Positions 10,017 to 18,556 of a DNA stretch of 64,000 bases are shown in pieces (positions within the stretch are counted from its first letter, which is position 1; each line of letters begins with the position of its first letter). Position numbers and translations under genes: made by a program. Origin of the DNA: DATBGO01 sp963695645 (GTDB lineage Bacteria; Actinomycetota; Actinomycetes; Streptosporangiales; Streptosporangiaceae). The stretch covers positions 1-64,000 of the forward strand of contig CAVOHC010000012.1 in the NCBI GenBank assembly GCA_963695645.1, read 5' to 3'. The notes under the pieces were generated by a model. The model did not search any database, was not told the DNA's origin, and worked only from the letters and a program-made list of their open reading frames with translations.

Positions 10017-11714
10017 TCACGTTTCTCCAGTGTCCATGTTCACCTTTGGCTCTGACAGTTTGCTTGCCTGGCTGTCCGGGCTTGAGGTGGTCCCTGTGCG
10101 GTCGTTTTGCTTGCTGGTGGCGCTAGTTTGCCTGACTTGGAGCGTGCAGCGGCGAGGGCTGGCTGTGGCGGTGTTCAGCGCTGCCGGATGGCAGCGCATG
10201 CGCGAGGGGACTGCCCGGTTATGGTGGCGCGGCCGCGAGGCTGGCGAGTGTTTTGCGGCGCCGGCGGCGGGTTCTGGGCGGAGGCCGGCCGCGATCCGCT
10301 GAATGTTCTGGGCCTGGCGTGCGTCGAATGCGGCGAGGATGCGCTGGTTGCGGATGATGAGCAGGCAGGCGGCGAACAGCGCGATCGGGGTGAGGCCCAT
10401 GAGCCGGCACCAGCCGCGGCCGATGTCGTTGCTGGCGGGGTCCTTCGCGGTCGAGAACGTCCGCTCGGCAGCCGACCGCCGCGCGTAAGAGCGGCGGTGG
10501 GCTTGGGAGGGGTAGTCGTGTTTTTGCGCGGTCTTGGCGTGCACGCCGGGAGGGACGGTGAGGGTCTGCTGGGTGCAGCAGGCGGGGGGGTGCTGGGGCG
10601 GGGTTAGGATCTGGGGCCGCTGGTAGTCCAGGGACATTGATCCGGGTCGTAGCGGGCAGCGGAGCTTGCCCATGGCGGCGGGGCACATGACCCGGTGGTA
10701 ACCGTCTGTGTCGCCGGTGGTGATCTTGCCGAGCTTGTAGCGGGCAGTCTCGGCGGTCTGCTGGTCGTGGGCGGTGGTCTGCTCGTCGGTGGCGTCGCGG
10801 GCGAGCGGGCCGAGGTCGAGCAGCGGCCGGGGGGTGGCGGGGCAGTACAGGTTGCCGTTGGAGATGATCGCCCCGGCGTGGGTGCCGTGGGGTCCGCGGT
10901 CGTCGGGGTGGAGGTCCTGGATGAGCTGGGCTCCGGCGGCGCGCAGCGGCACGGCCCAGTTCCCGGGGACGCGGTGGGCGTACCCGGAGTCGTCCAGGAC
11001 GTCGCCGAGGGGGACGCCGCTTTCGGGGAGGCGCTGCAGGACCGGGACCATGGCCCGGGCGGGGTCGAGGCGGCAGGAGGTGAGGGTGACGCGGCGGGCC
11101 AGCTCGGGGACGGGCGGTCCGTTTTCCTCTGTGACCATGGTTCCGGCTGACAGGTAATAGCCGTAGAAGAGCTCGTCTTTCTGGCCGGGGCTGTCGCCTC
11201 GGCGGTGTCCCCAGGAGGCTTCGGGGTCGGCGCAGTCGCTGCTGCCGCGAGACGGCGGGCGGGAGAAGGTTTCCAGGTCGCTCCAGTCGACGGCCAGCGC
11301 CCTGGTGGTGTCCTTGTGCTGCGGCGGGATGCTGGCTTCCAGCAGCGCGTCGAGGATGCCGGCCAGGCCGGGCGAGGGGGCGCCGTCGGGGTGGTCTTTG
11401 GCCAGCGCGGTGACCGCCAGGTGGAAGGTGCGCTCGACCTGCCGGTAGGTGAGCAGATGCGGGCCGTGTTTCCAGCCGGCCACCACGCCCAGGCGGATCC
11501 GGTCGGTCTCGGGAAGGCTGGTCAGGGCCTGGTGCACCCGGGTCAGGTGCGCGGGGCGGTGGTCGGCCAGGGTGAGCAGCATGCCGATCAGCAGGGTCCG
11601 GACCAGCAGCTGGCGGGGCCGGATCCCGGCGGGCAGCATGGCCTCGATCCGCGCGGCGGCGCGGGACCGGTCGATGATCTGTTCCAGCCGGGACAGCGGG
11701 ACCGGCGCGCTCAC
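10017..11714 (-). CDS. DDE-type transposase of an actinobacterial three-gene module
   Basis: About 565 aa from a GTG start at 11714 that overlaps the upstream stop codon (GTGA), so translation is probably coupled. Candidate acidic catalytic residues lie in LAVDWSDLETF, VLDDSGYAHR and ARRSAAERTFS, consistent with an RNase H-fold transposase. A cysteine-containing region lies between them. The reading frame is open far upstream (to 12512), but that part overlaps the next gene and is rejected. The C-terminal ~90 residues are low complexity and may be readthrough beyond the original end. The gene stops 12 bp from the tRNA-Thr 3' half. The exact IS family is uncertain. Confidence 0.75.
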   Translation of the reverse strand: MSAPVPLSRLEQIIDRSRAAARIEAMLPAGIRPRQLLVRTLLIGMLLTLADHRPAHLTRVHQALTSLPETDRIRLGVVAGWKHGPHLLTYRQVERTFHLAVTALAKDHPDGAPSPGLAGILDALLEASIPPQHKDTTRALAVDWSDLETFSRPPSRGSSDCADPEASWGHRRGDSPGQKDELFYGYYLSAGTMVTEENGPPVPELARRVTLTSCRLDPARAMVPVLQRLPESGVPLGDVLDDSGYAHRVPGNWAVPLRAAGAQLIQDLHPDDRGPHGTHAGAIISNGNLYCPATPRPLLDLGPLARDATDEQTTAHDQQTAETARYKLGKITTGDTDGYHRVMCPAAMGKLRCPLRPGSMSLDYQRPQILTPPQHPPACCTQQTLTVPPGVHAKTAQKHDYPSQAHRRSYARRSAAERTFSTAKDPASNDIGRGWCRLMGLTPIALFAACLLIIRNQRILAAFDARQAQNIQRIAAGLRPEPAAGAAKHSPASRPRHHNRAVPSRMRCHPAALNTATASPRRCTLQVRQTSATSKQNDRTGTTSSPDSQASKLSEPKVNMDTGET

Positions 11715-12634
11715 CGCGTGCCGCCGAGCAGTTCCACCGCCTGTGCCTCGCCGGCGGGGTCCAGGGCGGCGATCAGGTCGCCGAGCCGCTGGGAGCAGGT
11801 GAGCCCGGCGGCGGCCATGAAGGTGGCCAGCCCGAGGTGCCCGGCGCAGTCGGCCAGCCAGGTCGCCCGCAGCCGCCCGGTGTCCAGCCGGGGCAGGCCG
11901 GTTCCCCCGGCGAGCGAGCGGATCAGCGGGGTGGTCACGTTCCGCCGCCCGGGGTCGCGCCCGCCGGTGAGCAGGCGGGTTCCGGCGTAGCCCGCGGAGG
12001 CCAGCAGCAGGTCGTGGTAGCCGGACAGGACCGGCACCACCCGGGGGCGGCGGCCGCGGACCTGCACCAGGACCCCGCCGGACCGGCAGGCGATGTCGCT
12101 GCCGCGGACGCCGCGCAGGTCGGCGCCGGTCAGCCCGGCGCCGGCGCCCAGGCAGATCAGCCCGCCGGCGCGCATCCGCCGGCCGTGCGTCGGCTGGGCA
12201 TCGGCCAGGGCCAGGTAGGCGGCGATCTCCGCGGCGCTGTAAGGGGACTTGGCCCGCTGGCGCGGCAGCGGCACCGGCGGGGGACCCAGCTGCGGGCCGG
12301 CCCGGCGCGCGGCGTAGCGCAGGTTCGTGCGCAGCGTCCGGCGGGTCGGGGCGGACAGCTCCCGGCCGGCGGTGAGGATGAACCGCTCGATCACCGAGGG
12401 GTGCAGGCACACCTGCGGGTCCAGTTCCAGCCCGGCCGCCGAGGCGAACGCGCCGAGCTTGCCGCAGGCGAACAGCAGCGCCTTGGCCCGCTCGGGGCCG
12501 GGGGGCGCGCATGTGGTCACGGTCAGCCGGGCGAAGCGGGCGGCGGCCTCGGGCAGCGAGGGCGGCCGGTAGCCGGCGATCAGCGCAGCGGCGCGCGCGG
12601 GCGCCGGCGCGGGTGCTCTCCGGTCCGGAGTCAC
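11711..12634 (-). CDS. Tyrosine-recombinase-like protein lacking catalytic residues
   Basis: About 307 aa from a GTG at 12634. Its C-terminal two thirds resemble the catalytic fold of tyrosine recombinases. However, the first arginine box reads GAGLTGADLRG (threonine where GLRxxE is expected), the second reads TGRLRATW instead of HxLRHT, and no clear nucleophile tyrosine follows. It is therefore probably a non-catalytic DNA-binding partner. It is translationally coupled (GTGA) to the downstream transposase and divergent from a DUF6788 gene. A longer open frame to 13135 runs antisense to the DUF6788 gene and is rejected. Confidence 0.65.
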   Translation of the reverse strand: MTPDRRAPAPAPARAAALIAGYRPPSLPEAAARFARLTVTTCAPPGPERAKALLFACGKLGAFASAAGLELDPQVCLHPSVIERFILTAGRELSAPTRRTLRTNLRYAARRAGPQLGPPPVPLPRQRAKSPYSAAEIAAYLALADAQPTHGRRMRAGGLICLGAGAGLTGADLRGVRGSDIACRSGGVLVQVRGRRPRVVPVLSGYHDLLLASAGYAGTRLLTGGRDPGRRNVTTPLIRSLAGGTGLPRLDTGRLRATWLADCAGHLGLATFMAAAGLTCSQRLGDLIAALDPAGEAQAVELLGGTR

Positions 12635-12654
12635 ACTGTAGGTATACAGTGTGA
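12631..12654. promoter_or_regulatory. Perfect 10-bp inverted repeat between divergent start codons
   Basis: TCACACTGTA-GGTA-TACAGTGTGA, a perfect dyad of two 10-bp arms with a 4-bp spacer. It covers the GTG start of the recombinase-like gene (12634) and ends one base before the ATG of the DUF6788 gene (12656). Position and symmetry suggest an operator or a recombinase/transposase binding site; nothing in the sequence decides which. Confidence 0.6.
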
Positions 12655-12655
12655 T

Positions 12656-13066
12656 ATGGCTGCGATGGGGGACGTGTGCAAGCCTGGGACCGTGCGTGTC
12701 GCCGACGGCCATCAGGCCGAAGCCCGGAAGATCGCCGCGGAGCTCGCGGCGATCGCCCGCACGGGCCAGGTGCTGCCCGGCTCGATCACCGAACGGCGCA
12801 CCCGCTGCGGGCACGGCAATTGCGGCTGCCACGCCGACCCGCCCCGGCTGCACGGCCCGTACTGGCAGTGGACCCGCAAGGTCGCCGCCAAGACCATCTG
12901 CCGGTGGCTGAACCCCGAGCAGCACGACGACTACCAGGCCTGGATCACCAACGACCGGCGGCTCCGGGAACTGCTCGCCAGACTCGAGACCCTCGGAGCC
13001 GCCGCGCTGGAAGCTGACCCGCGCCTGCACCGGCAGGCCCGCAGCCCCGATGACCGGGCCGGCTGA
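12656..13066 (+). CDS. DUF6788 family protein
   Basis: Small protein (136 aa) with the family core ITERRTRCGHGNCGCH, DPPRLHGPYWQWTRKV and AKTICRWLNPEQ, which resembles a small zinc-binding module (CxxxxCxCH). Genes of this family commonly sit beside transposases and recombinases in actinobacteria, as here, where it diverges from the recombinase-transposase pair. Its function is unknown; a DNA-binding accessory role in the module is an inference. Confidence 0.8.
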   Translation: MAAMGDVCKPGTVRVADGHQAEARKIAAELAAIARTGQVLPGSITERRTRCGHGNCGCHADPPRLHGPYWQWTRKVAAKTICRWLNPEQHDDYQAWITNDRRLRELLARLETLGAAALEADPRLHRQARSPDDRAG

Positions 13067-13235
13067 CCACAGATCCGCTGCGGGCGCCGACCCCGGACCA
13101 CCCGCCTGGCCGGGGTTGAGGCCAGCCCGCCGCAAGAAGGACTAAGCGCCCAAAGCACTGTGGGTGCAACCCGCTTAACCTGTGGGTGACCTCCGCATCA
13201 ACGCCCGTTCGGCCAGGTCAGGCCCAAAGGTGAAG

Positions 13236-13261
13236 ACCTCTCGCAGGTCAAGAGGTTTTTT
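13236..13261 (+). terminator. Rho-independent-type terminator
   Basis: A 6-bp stem ACCTCT/AGAGGT with a 9-nt loop is followed by six T residues. It lies 170 bp after the DUF6788 stop codon on the same strand and probably ends that transcript. Confidence 0.6.
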
Positions 13262-13996
13262 CGGTTGTGTATCCGGTGAGTAGCATGCCCGGGAACTGCC
13301 CCTCAGGTGCCCCCCGGGCGGCGGGCGGTTGTCGGCTACGGTCTTTGACCTGGGCCAGCGTGCAGGAACTCGTGACAGGGGAGTGCTTCGTGGTCCTGGA
13401 TACAGCGAGTCCGTGTCCTAACGCGTGTTCACGGTCGCTCAGGATGAGGACGTAGCGGCGGGCGACTTGGGCGCGGCTTCGCCGCCACAGTGGCAGGCGG
13501 CCTTCGGTGACGCTGAGACAGCGGTCATAAATGATCAGGCGATGCAAGCCGGGCGCAATCAGCGCCTACGGACCGGTGACGTGTTAAGCGTAACGCAGCG
13601 TAACGACCACATGGGCATGTCTTGGCGCCATTTGAGTTCCCCCGGGCCGCGGGGGCTCAGGCGGCGCCGGGCGGTGCGGCCCGCCGGCATGGAAGGCGCC
13701 CGGCTCGGGCCGACACCGCCGTCTAGCCAGCTGCCCACGGCCAGAAACCGTGGCTGCCGGGGAGTCGCCCGGGCTTGGGCGCCTTTGCGCTCAGGTGCTC
13801 TGGGGATCACCCGGCCTGCGGCTTCTTGCGTCAGTGTCCAGTCTCTGGTTCATCCGGTCAGCGGCCGCAGCCTGCTGTCTGGCATCAGCCTGGCGGGCCT
13901 CGCGATGTCTTCTCTGTTGGTTTGCTCGGGCAGTTCGCTGACGAAGCCCATCACTGTGCCATTCCACGCTCGGCCGGGAAACCCGTGTCCTTTGCC
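13262..13996. other. Gene-poor gap
   Basis: No recognisable gene. Open frames on both strands in this stretch lack family motifs and ribosome binding sites. A minus-strand frame at 13248-13547 has transposase-like composition but I could not match it to a family. Confidence 0.4.
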
Positions 13997-14488
13997 TCAG
14001 TCGCTGGCTAGTTCGTCGGTGGCGGTTCGTCCGGCGCGCGCGGTCCGGCGGAGGAAGTCGGCGAGCAGCCGGAGTTCGGCGTCGCCGTATCCGGCGCAGA
14101 TCTGGTCCATTGAGGTGTTCATCCCCGAGTAAAGGTGCAGCAGTTCGGAGTTGCGGTGGCGTAGCGCCCGGATCCGGACGGCGCGGCGGTCGGAGCTGCT
14201 GCGGTCACGGGCCACCCAGCCGCCGCGTTCGAGCCGGTCGATGATGCCGGTCATGGTGGCGGGATGCAGTCCGGCGCGGCGTGCGAGGGCGCTCGGGCTG
14301 AGCGGGCCGTGCCGGTTGATGAGATCAAGGCAGTCCAGGTCGGCGTCCTTGAGGTCAACGTGCGCGCCGACGTGATGGTTGAGCAGGGACAGCTGGATGC
14401 TCAGCTCGCGCAGTGACTCCTTGACCGCGGTACTCAGCCGTCGTCTGCGCCGTGAGGAGTCCGCGCTCTCAGATGATATGGAATTCAT
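13997..14488 (-). CDS. MarR-family transcriptional regulator
   Basis: Winged-helix repressor (163 aa from the ATG at 14488). The recognition region reads GPLSPSALARRAGLHPATMTGIIDRLERGGWVARDRSSSDRRAVRI, shown in part: helix-turn-helix SALARRAGLHPATMTGIID, then the wing with the usual D(R)SSDRRAVRI. The dimer helices flank it. It diverges from two NAD(P)-binding oxidoreductase genes and very likely controls them through the AT-rich dyad around its own start codon (inference). Such modules usually respond to a small electrophile or aromatic ligand. A start further upstream at 14554 is possible but would cross the oxidoreductase leader. Confidence 0.88.
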   Translation of the reverse strand: MNSISSESADSSRRRRRLSTAVKESLRELSIQLSLLNHHVGAHVDLKDADLDCLDLINRHGPLSPSALARRAGLHPATMTGIIDRLERGGWVARDRSSSDRRAVRIRALRHRNSELLHLYSGMNTSMDQICAGYGDAELRLLADFLRRTARAGRTATDELASD

Positions 14489-14497
14489 ATGATATGA
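14473..14497. promoter_or_regulatory. AT-rich dyad, probable MarR operator
   Basis: Within otherwise GC-rich DNA lies GATGATATGGAATTCATATG followed by ATATGATC. The core ATATG-GAATT-CATAT is a 5-bp inverted repeat, and a further CATATGATATG follows. It spans the MarR start codon (14488) and lies about 80 bp before the divergent oxidoreductase start, as expected for an autoregulatory operator. Confidence 0.5.
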
Positions 14498-14568
14498 TCC
14501 TAGTGTCTTCTGGAATACAGAGGAAACGATACCCCGGCAGGGATGCCAGCGCACAGGGAAGGCTTGCC

Positions 14569-15411
14569 ATGATCTTGGTTACCGGAGCGACCGGCAACGT
14601 CGGCCGCGAGCTAGTGAAGCTGCTGCTGGAGGGCGGCGAGGAGGTCGGGGCGGTCACCCGCGACCCGGGCTCCGCCGCGGTGCCTGCCGGCGCGCGCGTG
14701 GTGGGCGGCGACCCTTCCCGCCCGGCGACGCTGACCTCCGCGCTGCGCGATGTCGAGGCTGTGCTGCTCAGCCCGCGCGCCGTCGGTCACGGCGCCGCCG
14801 AGCTCCTGTCGCTGGCGGGCGAGCACGGCGCGCGCCGGGTTGTGCTGCTATCGGCAGTGACCGTGCAGTACCCCGCCGGGGAGGCTCGCTTCGCCGACGC
14901 CTTCAAGGCGGCCGAGGACATCGTCACAGGGTGCGGCCTGGACTGGACCCTGCTGCGGTGCGCCGACTTCGCCGCCAACACCCTGGCCTGGGCGCCGCAG
15001 ATCCGCCAGGCCGGAGTCGTGCGGGGCGCCTACGGCGACGCCGCGACCTCTACAGTCCACGAGCGCGACATCGCCGCGGTCGCCGCATCGGCGCTGGCCA
15101 GCCGCGCACACGCCGGGCACACCTATGTGCTCACCGGCCCGCGGTCACTCACCCAGCGCGACAAGGTCCGCCTCATCGGCGAGGCCATCGGAACAGAGCT
15201 GGCCTTCCAGGAGATCTCTGCCCAGCAGGCCCGCCAGACCATGATCACCCAGGGCCTTCCCGAGGAGATCCCCGACAGGCTGCTCGGCTCGCTGGCCCAC
15301 TACGCCAAGCGGCCAGGACCGTCCTCAGACGCCGTGCAGCAGGTGCTGGGCCGGCCCGCGCTCACCTACGCCCAATGGGCGGCCGACCACGCCGCCGCCT
15401 TCCAGAACTGA
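14569..15411 (+). CDS. NmrA-like NAD(P)-binding oxidoreductase
   Basis: Rossmann-fold protein (280 aa) beginning MILVTGATGNVGREL, the glycine-rich GxxGxxG dinucleotide site at residues 6-12. The sequence lacks the YxxxK active site of classical short-chain dehydrogenases and fits the atypical NmrA/QOR2-like group, which act as quinone reductases or NADP sensors. An AGGGAAGG ribosome binding site lies 6 nt before the ATG; the frame extends further upstream but not with a better start. It forms an operon with the next oxidoreductase and is divergent from marR. Confidence 0.85.
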   Translation: MILVTGATGNVGRELVKLLLEGGEEVGAVTRDPGSAAVPAGARVVGGDPSRPATLTSALRDVEAVLLSPRAVGHGAAELLSLAGEHGARRVVLLSAVTVQYPAGEARFADAFKAAEDIVTGCGLDWTLLRCADFAANTLAWAPQIRQAGVVRGAYGDAATSTVHERDIAAVAASALASRAHAGHTYVLTGPRSLTQRDKVRLIGEAIGTELAFQEISAQQARQTMITQGLPEEIPDRLLGSLAHYAKRPGPSSDAVQQVLGRPALTYAQWAADHAAAFQN

Positions 15412-15432
15412 ACACAACCCCCCAGCCAGCCC

Positions 15433-16122
15433 ATGGAGCGCCAGATGAAACTCACGATCTTCGCAGCAACCGGCGGCATCGGCCGGCAGATCCTCGAGCA
15501 GGCCGCCGGCGCGGGCCACGAGGTCACCGCGGTCGTCCGCGACCCCCAGAAACTGCCCGGCGAGTTGTCCGGCCAGGTACGCGTCGTCACAGCCGACCTA
15601 GCGGCCCCGAACCCGGCAACGCTCAGGTCCGCCGTCGAAGGAGCCGACGCAGTGCTCTCCGGCCTCGGCCCGCGATCGAACGCCGAGGCCGGAATCGCCG
15701 CGCAGGGCACGCGGGCCATCGCAGCGGCGATGAAGGCAGCCGGCGCGCGGCGCATCGTCGTCGTCAGCGCCGCGCCCATCGGGACCGTGCCCTCACCCGC
15801 CAGGCCGAACCCGCCCCGGCACGACCCGGGCGACGGGTTCCTCATGCGGTACCTGGGCGCTCCGCTGACCAAGGCCGCGTTCCGCAAGCACTACGCCGAC
15901 CTCGCGCAGATGGAAGACGTCCTCCGCGGCAGCGACCTGGACTGGACTGCCGTACGACCGCCACGGCTGACCGACAAGCCGCTGACCGGCACCTACAGGA
16001 CGGCCCGCGGGCAAAACCTCCGCCGCGGCATCCTCATCTCACGCGCCGACGTCGCCCACTACATACTCCGCGCACTCGACCAGCCCGAGACGATCAGGCA
16101 AACCATCGGCGTCGCCAGCTAA
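15433..16122 (+). CDS. NAD(P)H-binding oxidoreductase (atypical SDR)
   Basis: Second Rossmann-fold protein of the marR-linked pair, 229 aa (225 if the ATG at 15445 is used, giving MKLTIFAATGGIGRQIL). The nucleotide motif is AATGGIGxxI, a variant of GATGxxG. The C-terminal half includes SDLDWTAVRPPRLTDKP, a block common to NAD(P)-binding epimerase-like proteins such as BVR-B/SDR_a5 members. It starts 21 bp after the preceding stop. Role unknown; probably a redox or stress-response enzyme under MarR control. Confidence 0.8.
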   Translation: MERQMKLTIFAATGGIGRQILEQAAGAGHEVTAVVRDPQKLPGELSGQVRVVTADLAAPNPATLRSAVEGADAVLSGLGPRSNAEAGIAAQGTRAIAAAMKAAGARRIVVVSAAPIGTVPSPARPNPPRHDPGDGFLMRYLGAPLTKAAFRKHYADLAQMEDVLRGSDLDWTAVRPPRLTDKPLTGTYRTARGQNLRRGILISRADVAHYILRALDQPETIRQTIGVAS

Positions 16123-16553
16123 CGAACCGAGAAATCACCGGAGTTCGCACATTCGCCGCCCACGTCATCGTCACCATCGAGGCCATCGCCCGAGCAGCAG
16201 GCCAGCCGCGCCGCTGTCTTGAGGGTGCCTATCGGGAAGGTCAGTCACGATTCCGGCACTCCGGCCCTGGCCATGCCGGGCGGATCGGCCTGAAGTGGAG
16301 GATGGCGATGCCCCGAGAAGGCGTTAGCGGTCACGCAGGTGGGTGTAGGCCGATGGCGGCTGGCATCCCGATCACTGGCACGCTGGTGAGGAGCACGGCT
16401 ACCGCCGCAGGGCTGCAGGGCGCGGCTGGCGGCCACGGCCGACGGCGGGAGCCCTGCAACGCCGCAGGCCACGGGCACAAGCCCGTTAAGTCCTGGTGTT
16501 GGTTTCGCGACTTGGACTGATCCCCGGGGCGCCAGGAACATGAGGGAGATGAC
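16123..16553. other. Intergenic stretch, no gene seen
   Basis: No open frame here has recognisable motifs. It separates the oxidoreductase pair from a small membrane protein gene. Confidence 0.4.
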
Positions 16554-16760
16554 GTGATCGTTCTCGCTATAGTGTGCGGCGTGTTCGCTGGCTTCGCGGC
16601 CCGCCGGTTTCTCAGCGCCCGTGATGCGTGGGATTTCTGGCGGCTGAGGCGGGCGACATTGCCCGGACTGCGAGGAGCGTTCTACAAAGACGCTCGCAGA
16701 TCTCTTGGCTGGGCACTCGGCGCCGCCGTGTTCTTCTTCCTAGTCGCGCACCTCGCATGA
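16554..16760 (+). CDS. Small two-helix membrane protein
   Basis: A 68-aa protein from a GTG start with a good ribosome binding site (GAGGGAG, 5 nt upstream). A hydrophobic helix spans residues 2-14, a basic loop follows (RRFLSARDAWDFWRLRRATL), and a second helix spans about residues 51-67. No family recognised. Confidence 0.5.
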   Translation: MIVLAIVCGVFAGFAARRFLSARDAWDFWRLRRATLPGLRGAFYKDARRSLGWALGAAVFFFLVAHLA

Positions 16761-16829
16761 CCTGGCTGCATCGCGCCATACGGCCCGCGGAAGGAAGCTT
16801 GCCGCGCACGTCGGCCGTCCGCTGACGGC

Positions 16830-16960
16830 GGTGCCCGATCGGTGCGGCAGGCAATAAACTTGGTGTCTTTGAACCGCTCGCCGAGGCTGCGGGCCAGGTT
16901 ACGGGCCCGCTGCGCGGTCCACTCGCCGGTGGGGTTCGCGGTGACGCCGCCAAGGTGCAT
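16830..16960 (-). pseudogene. Integrase-core (rve/IS481-like) transposase fragment
   Basis: The reverse strand reads MHLGGVTANPTGEWTAQRAR, then NLARSLGERFKDTKFIACRTDR. This matches the segment of actinobacterial DDE integrases around xxGVTxxPTGxWVTQQARNL...RFVIRDRG. The reading decays where the RDRGSN motif should be and no flanking transposase survives. The rest of the gap 16761-17261 shows no gene. Confidence 0.6.
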
Positions 16961-17261
16961 CCGGCGGCTGCCAGCCGCCGAACTGACTGGACGCTCAGGT
17001 CGCGCCAGATGCGAGTGCTCTTGGTGCTAGGCGGTCATGCATAGCCATGCACGCTGGGTCGCGGATAGTGGTCATGCTGAAACCTAGGATTGCCGGTTCA
17101 CGGCACCGTAGTGGACCACTAGCTGGACACGGGGCCGAGGTTTCGGTCGGCGCGGCGCCTGGCGCGAAAGAGCGAGGCTCGTGATGGGCGCAGATCTGGC
17201 TGATCTGCGTGCGCCCGCAACCACTGGTGCCACTCCTCGCGCGAGCGTCCGCGACCAATAA

Positions 17262-18308
17262 CTATGAGCCGCGGATGAGGCCGAGGGAGCGGGCCCGGCT
17301 GACCGCCTCGTCCCGGCTGTGGACGCCGAGCCTCTTATACAGACGTGCCGCTCGCTCCTTGGCTGCTGACCGGGAGATGCCCAGCTTGTCGGCGATGACG
17401 GAGAAGGGGAGTGGTTTGGGGAGGTACCGCAGGACGTGGGCCTCTGCCATGGTGATCGACGCAGCCCTGACCCGTGCCTCGGCTTCGCCGGTGGCTTCGA
17501 CCGCCACCTCGTCGGCGGCGGCGATGGTAGCGAGGGATTCCGCCAGGGACGCGGCGGTCACTTCGTCAGCGGCTTCCACGGCGGCGGCGTCTTCGGCTAC
17601 GGACTCACCGGCGGCCTGGCCGGCGGCGGCCACGATCAGGCCGGCTGTGGTCAGCGCCGTGACAGCCTCGTGGGCGGCCGCCTCCTCCACCAGCCCGGCA
17701 GTGATCAGCGCCCGGACAGCGGCAGCGGCAGCAGCGGACTGGATCCGGTCCGAATCGGCCACGGCCTCGGCCGCTTCAGCTTCGGCCGCAACCGCCGCGA
17801 GCATGGCGTCGGCCTCATCGGCCTGAGCCTGGGCAATCACCTGAGATGCCTCCTCCAGGGCGGCGACTTCGGCTCCCACTACCAGCCCGGCTCCGGGGGT
17901 CAGGAAGCCCTCGCCGATCAGCGTGCCGCCAGCCTCGGCGATCGCGTCAAAAAGCGGGGCAGCCCAGTGGTGCTCCACGAGCAAGAAGGCCAGGGCGGTC
18001 CCCGGCTGGAGAGAACCGGCCAGCGCCTGCGCATCGGCCGGGTCAAAGGCCGGGCCGCCAGCTGGCACCGGCACGGCCCGACCGCCGTTCGCAACGGGAA
18101 CGACCGCCGCCAGGAGCGAGCCGAAGTCCTCGTCATCACCGATCGCCAGCCGTTCGATGATGCCGTCCTGGCCCTTAGCCACGAAGAGCATGTCCAGCAG
18201 CCGAAGAACTCCCCGTCCGCGCAGACGGTCGACCTCTGCCAGGATCCGGTCCTCGGCGCCGGCGTCGCGGCTGAAGCTCAAGGCGATCACCTGGAGCGGT
18301 GCGGTCAT
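17262..18308 (-). CDS. DUF6325-type protein fused to a LuxR helix-turn-helix domain
   Basis: About 348 aa from the ATG at 18308, chosen because AAGGAGGC lies just upstream. Residues 1-150 resemble the DUF6325/DUF1269-like family (ILAEVDRLRGRGVLRLLDMLFV, GEGFLTPGAGLVVG). Residues 150-280 are an alanine/glutamate-rich helical linker. The last ~65 residues form a LuxR/GerE-type helix-turn-helix (FSVIADKLGISRSAAKERAA). The linker is rich in A/E/V and probably coiled. It is divergent from the DUF985 cupin gene. A DNA-binding regulator with a DUF6325 sensor is inferred; the ligand is unknown. Confidence 0.7.
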   Translation of the reverse strand: MTAPLQVIALSFSRDAGAEDRILAEVDRLRGRGVLRLLDMLFVAKGQDGIIERLAIGDDEDFGSLLAAVVPVANGGRAVPVPAGGPAFDPADAQALAGSLQPGTALAFLLVEHHWAAPLFDAIAEAGGTLIGEGFLTPGAGLVVGAEVAALEEASQVIAQAQADEADAMLAAVAAEAEAAEAVADSDRIQSAAAAAAVRALITAGLVEEAAAHEAVTALTTAGLIVAAAGQAAGESVAEDAAAVEAADEVTAASLAESLATIAAADEVAVEATGEAEARVRAASITMAEAHVLRYLPKPLPFSVIADKLGISRSAAKERAARLYKRLGVHSRDEAVSRARSLGLIRGS

Positions 18309-18556
18309 CGTTGCCTCCTTGTTCCGGCCCGTAATGTCGCCGACCGTACCACCGAGCGGCGTCACCACTAGCGACGCTCTCGGCGTCCGCTGTTGCCGCA
18401 GGCCGTGGCCGGGACGATAGCGAGACTCTTACGTGTTGGTGACGAGCGGGCTTGGTTCAGCTATGGGACAGTGACGATCTCCGGGCGTTTCCTGGAGGCT
18501 TGTGGAGGGCGGGGTAACATGCGGGGTGCGGGCAGCGGGGTATCGGGGAGCGGCTG

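Noticed and set aside
10017..12512. 831-codon transposase frame
   Set aside because: The part upstream of the GTG at 11714 overlaps the recombinase-like gene in another frame and is low-complexity Arg/Pro.
11711..13135. 474-codon recombinase-like frame
   Set aside because: The first ~165 codons run antisense to the DUF6788 gene and across the intergenic dyad.
14931..16520. 529-codon plus-strand frame
   Set aside because: It is Arg-rich shadow sequence over two genuine oxidoreductase genes.
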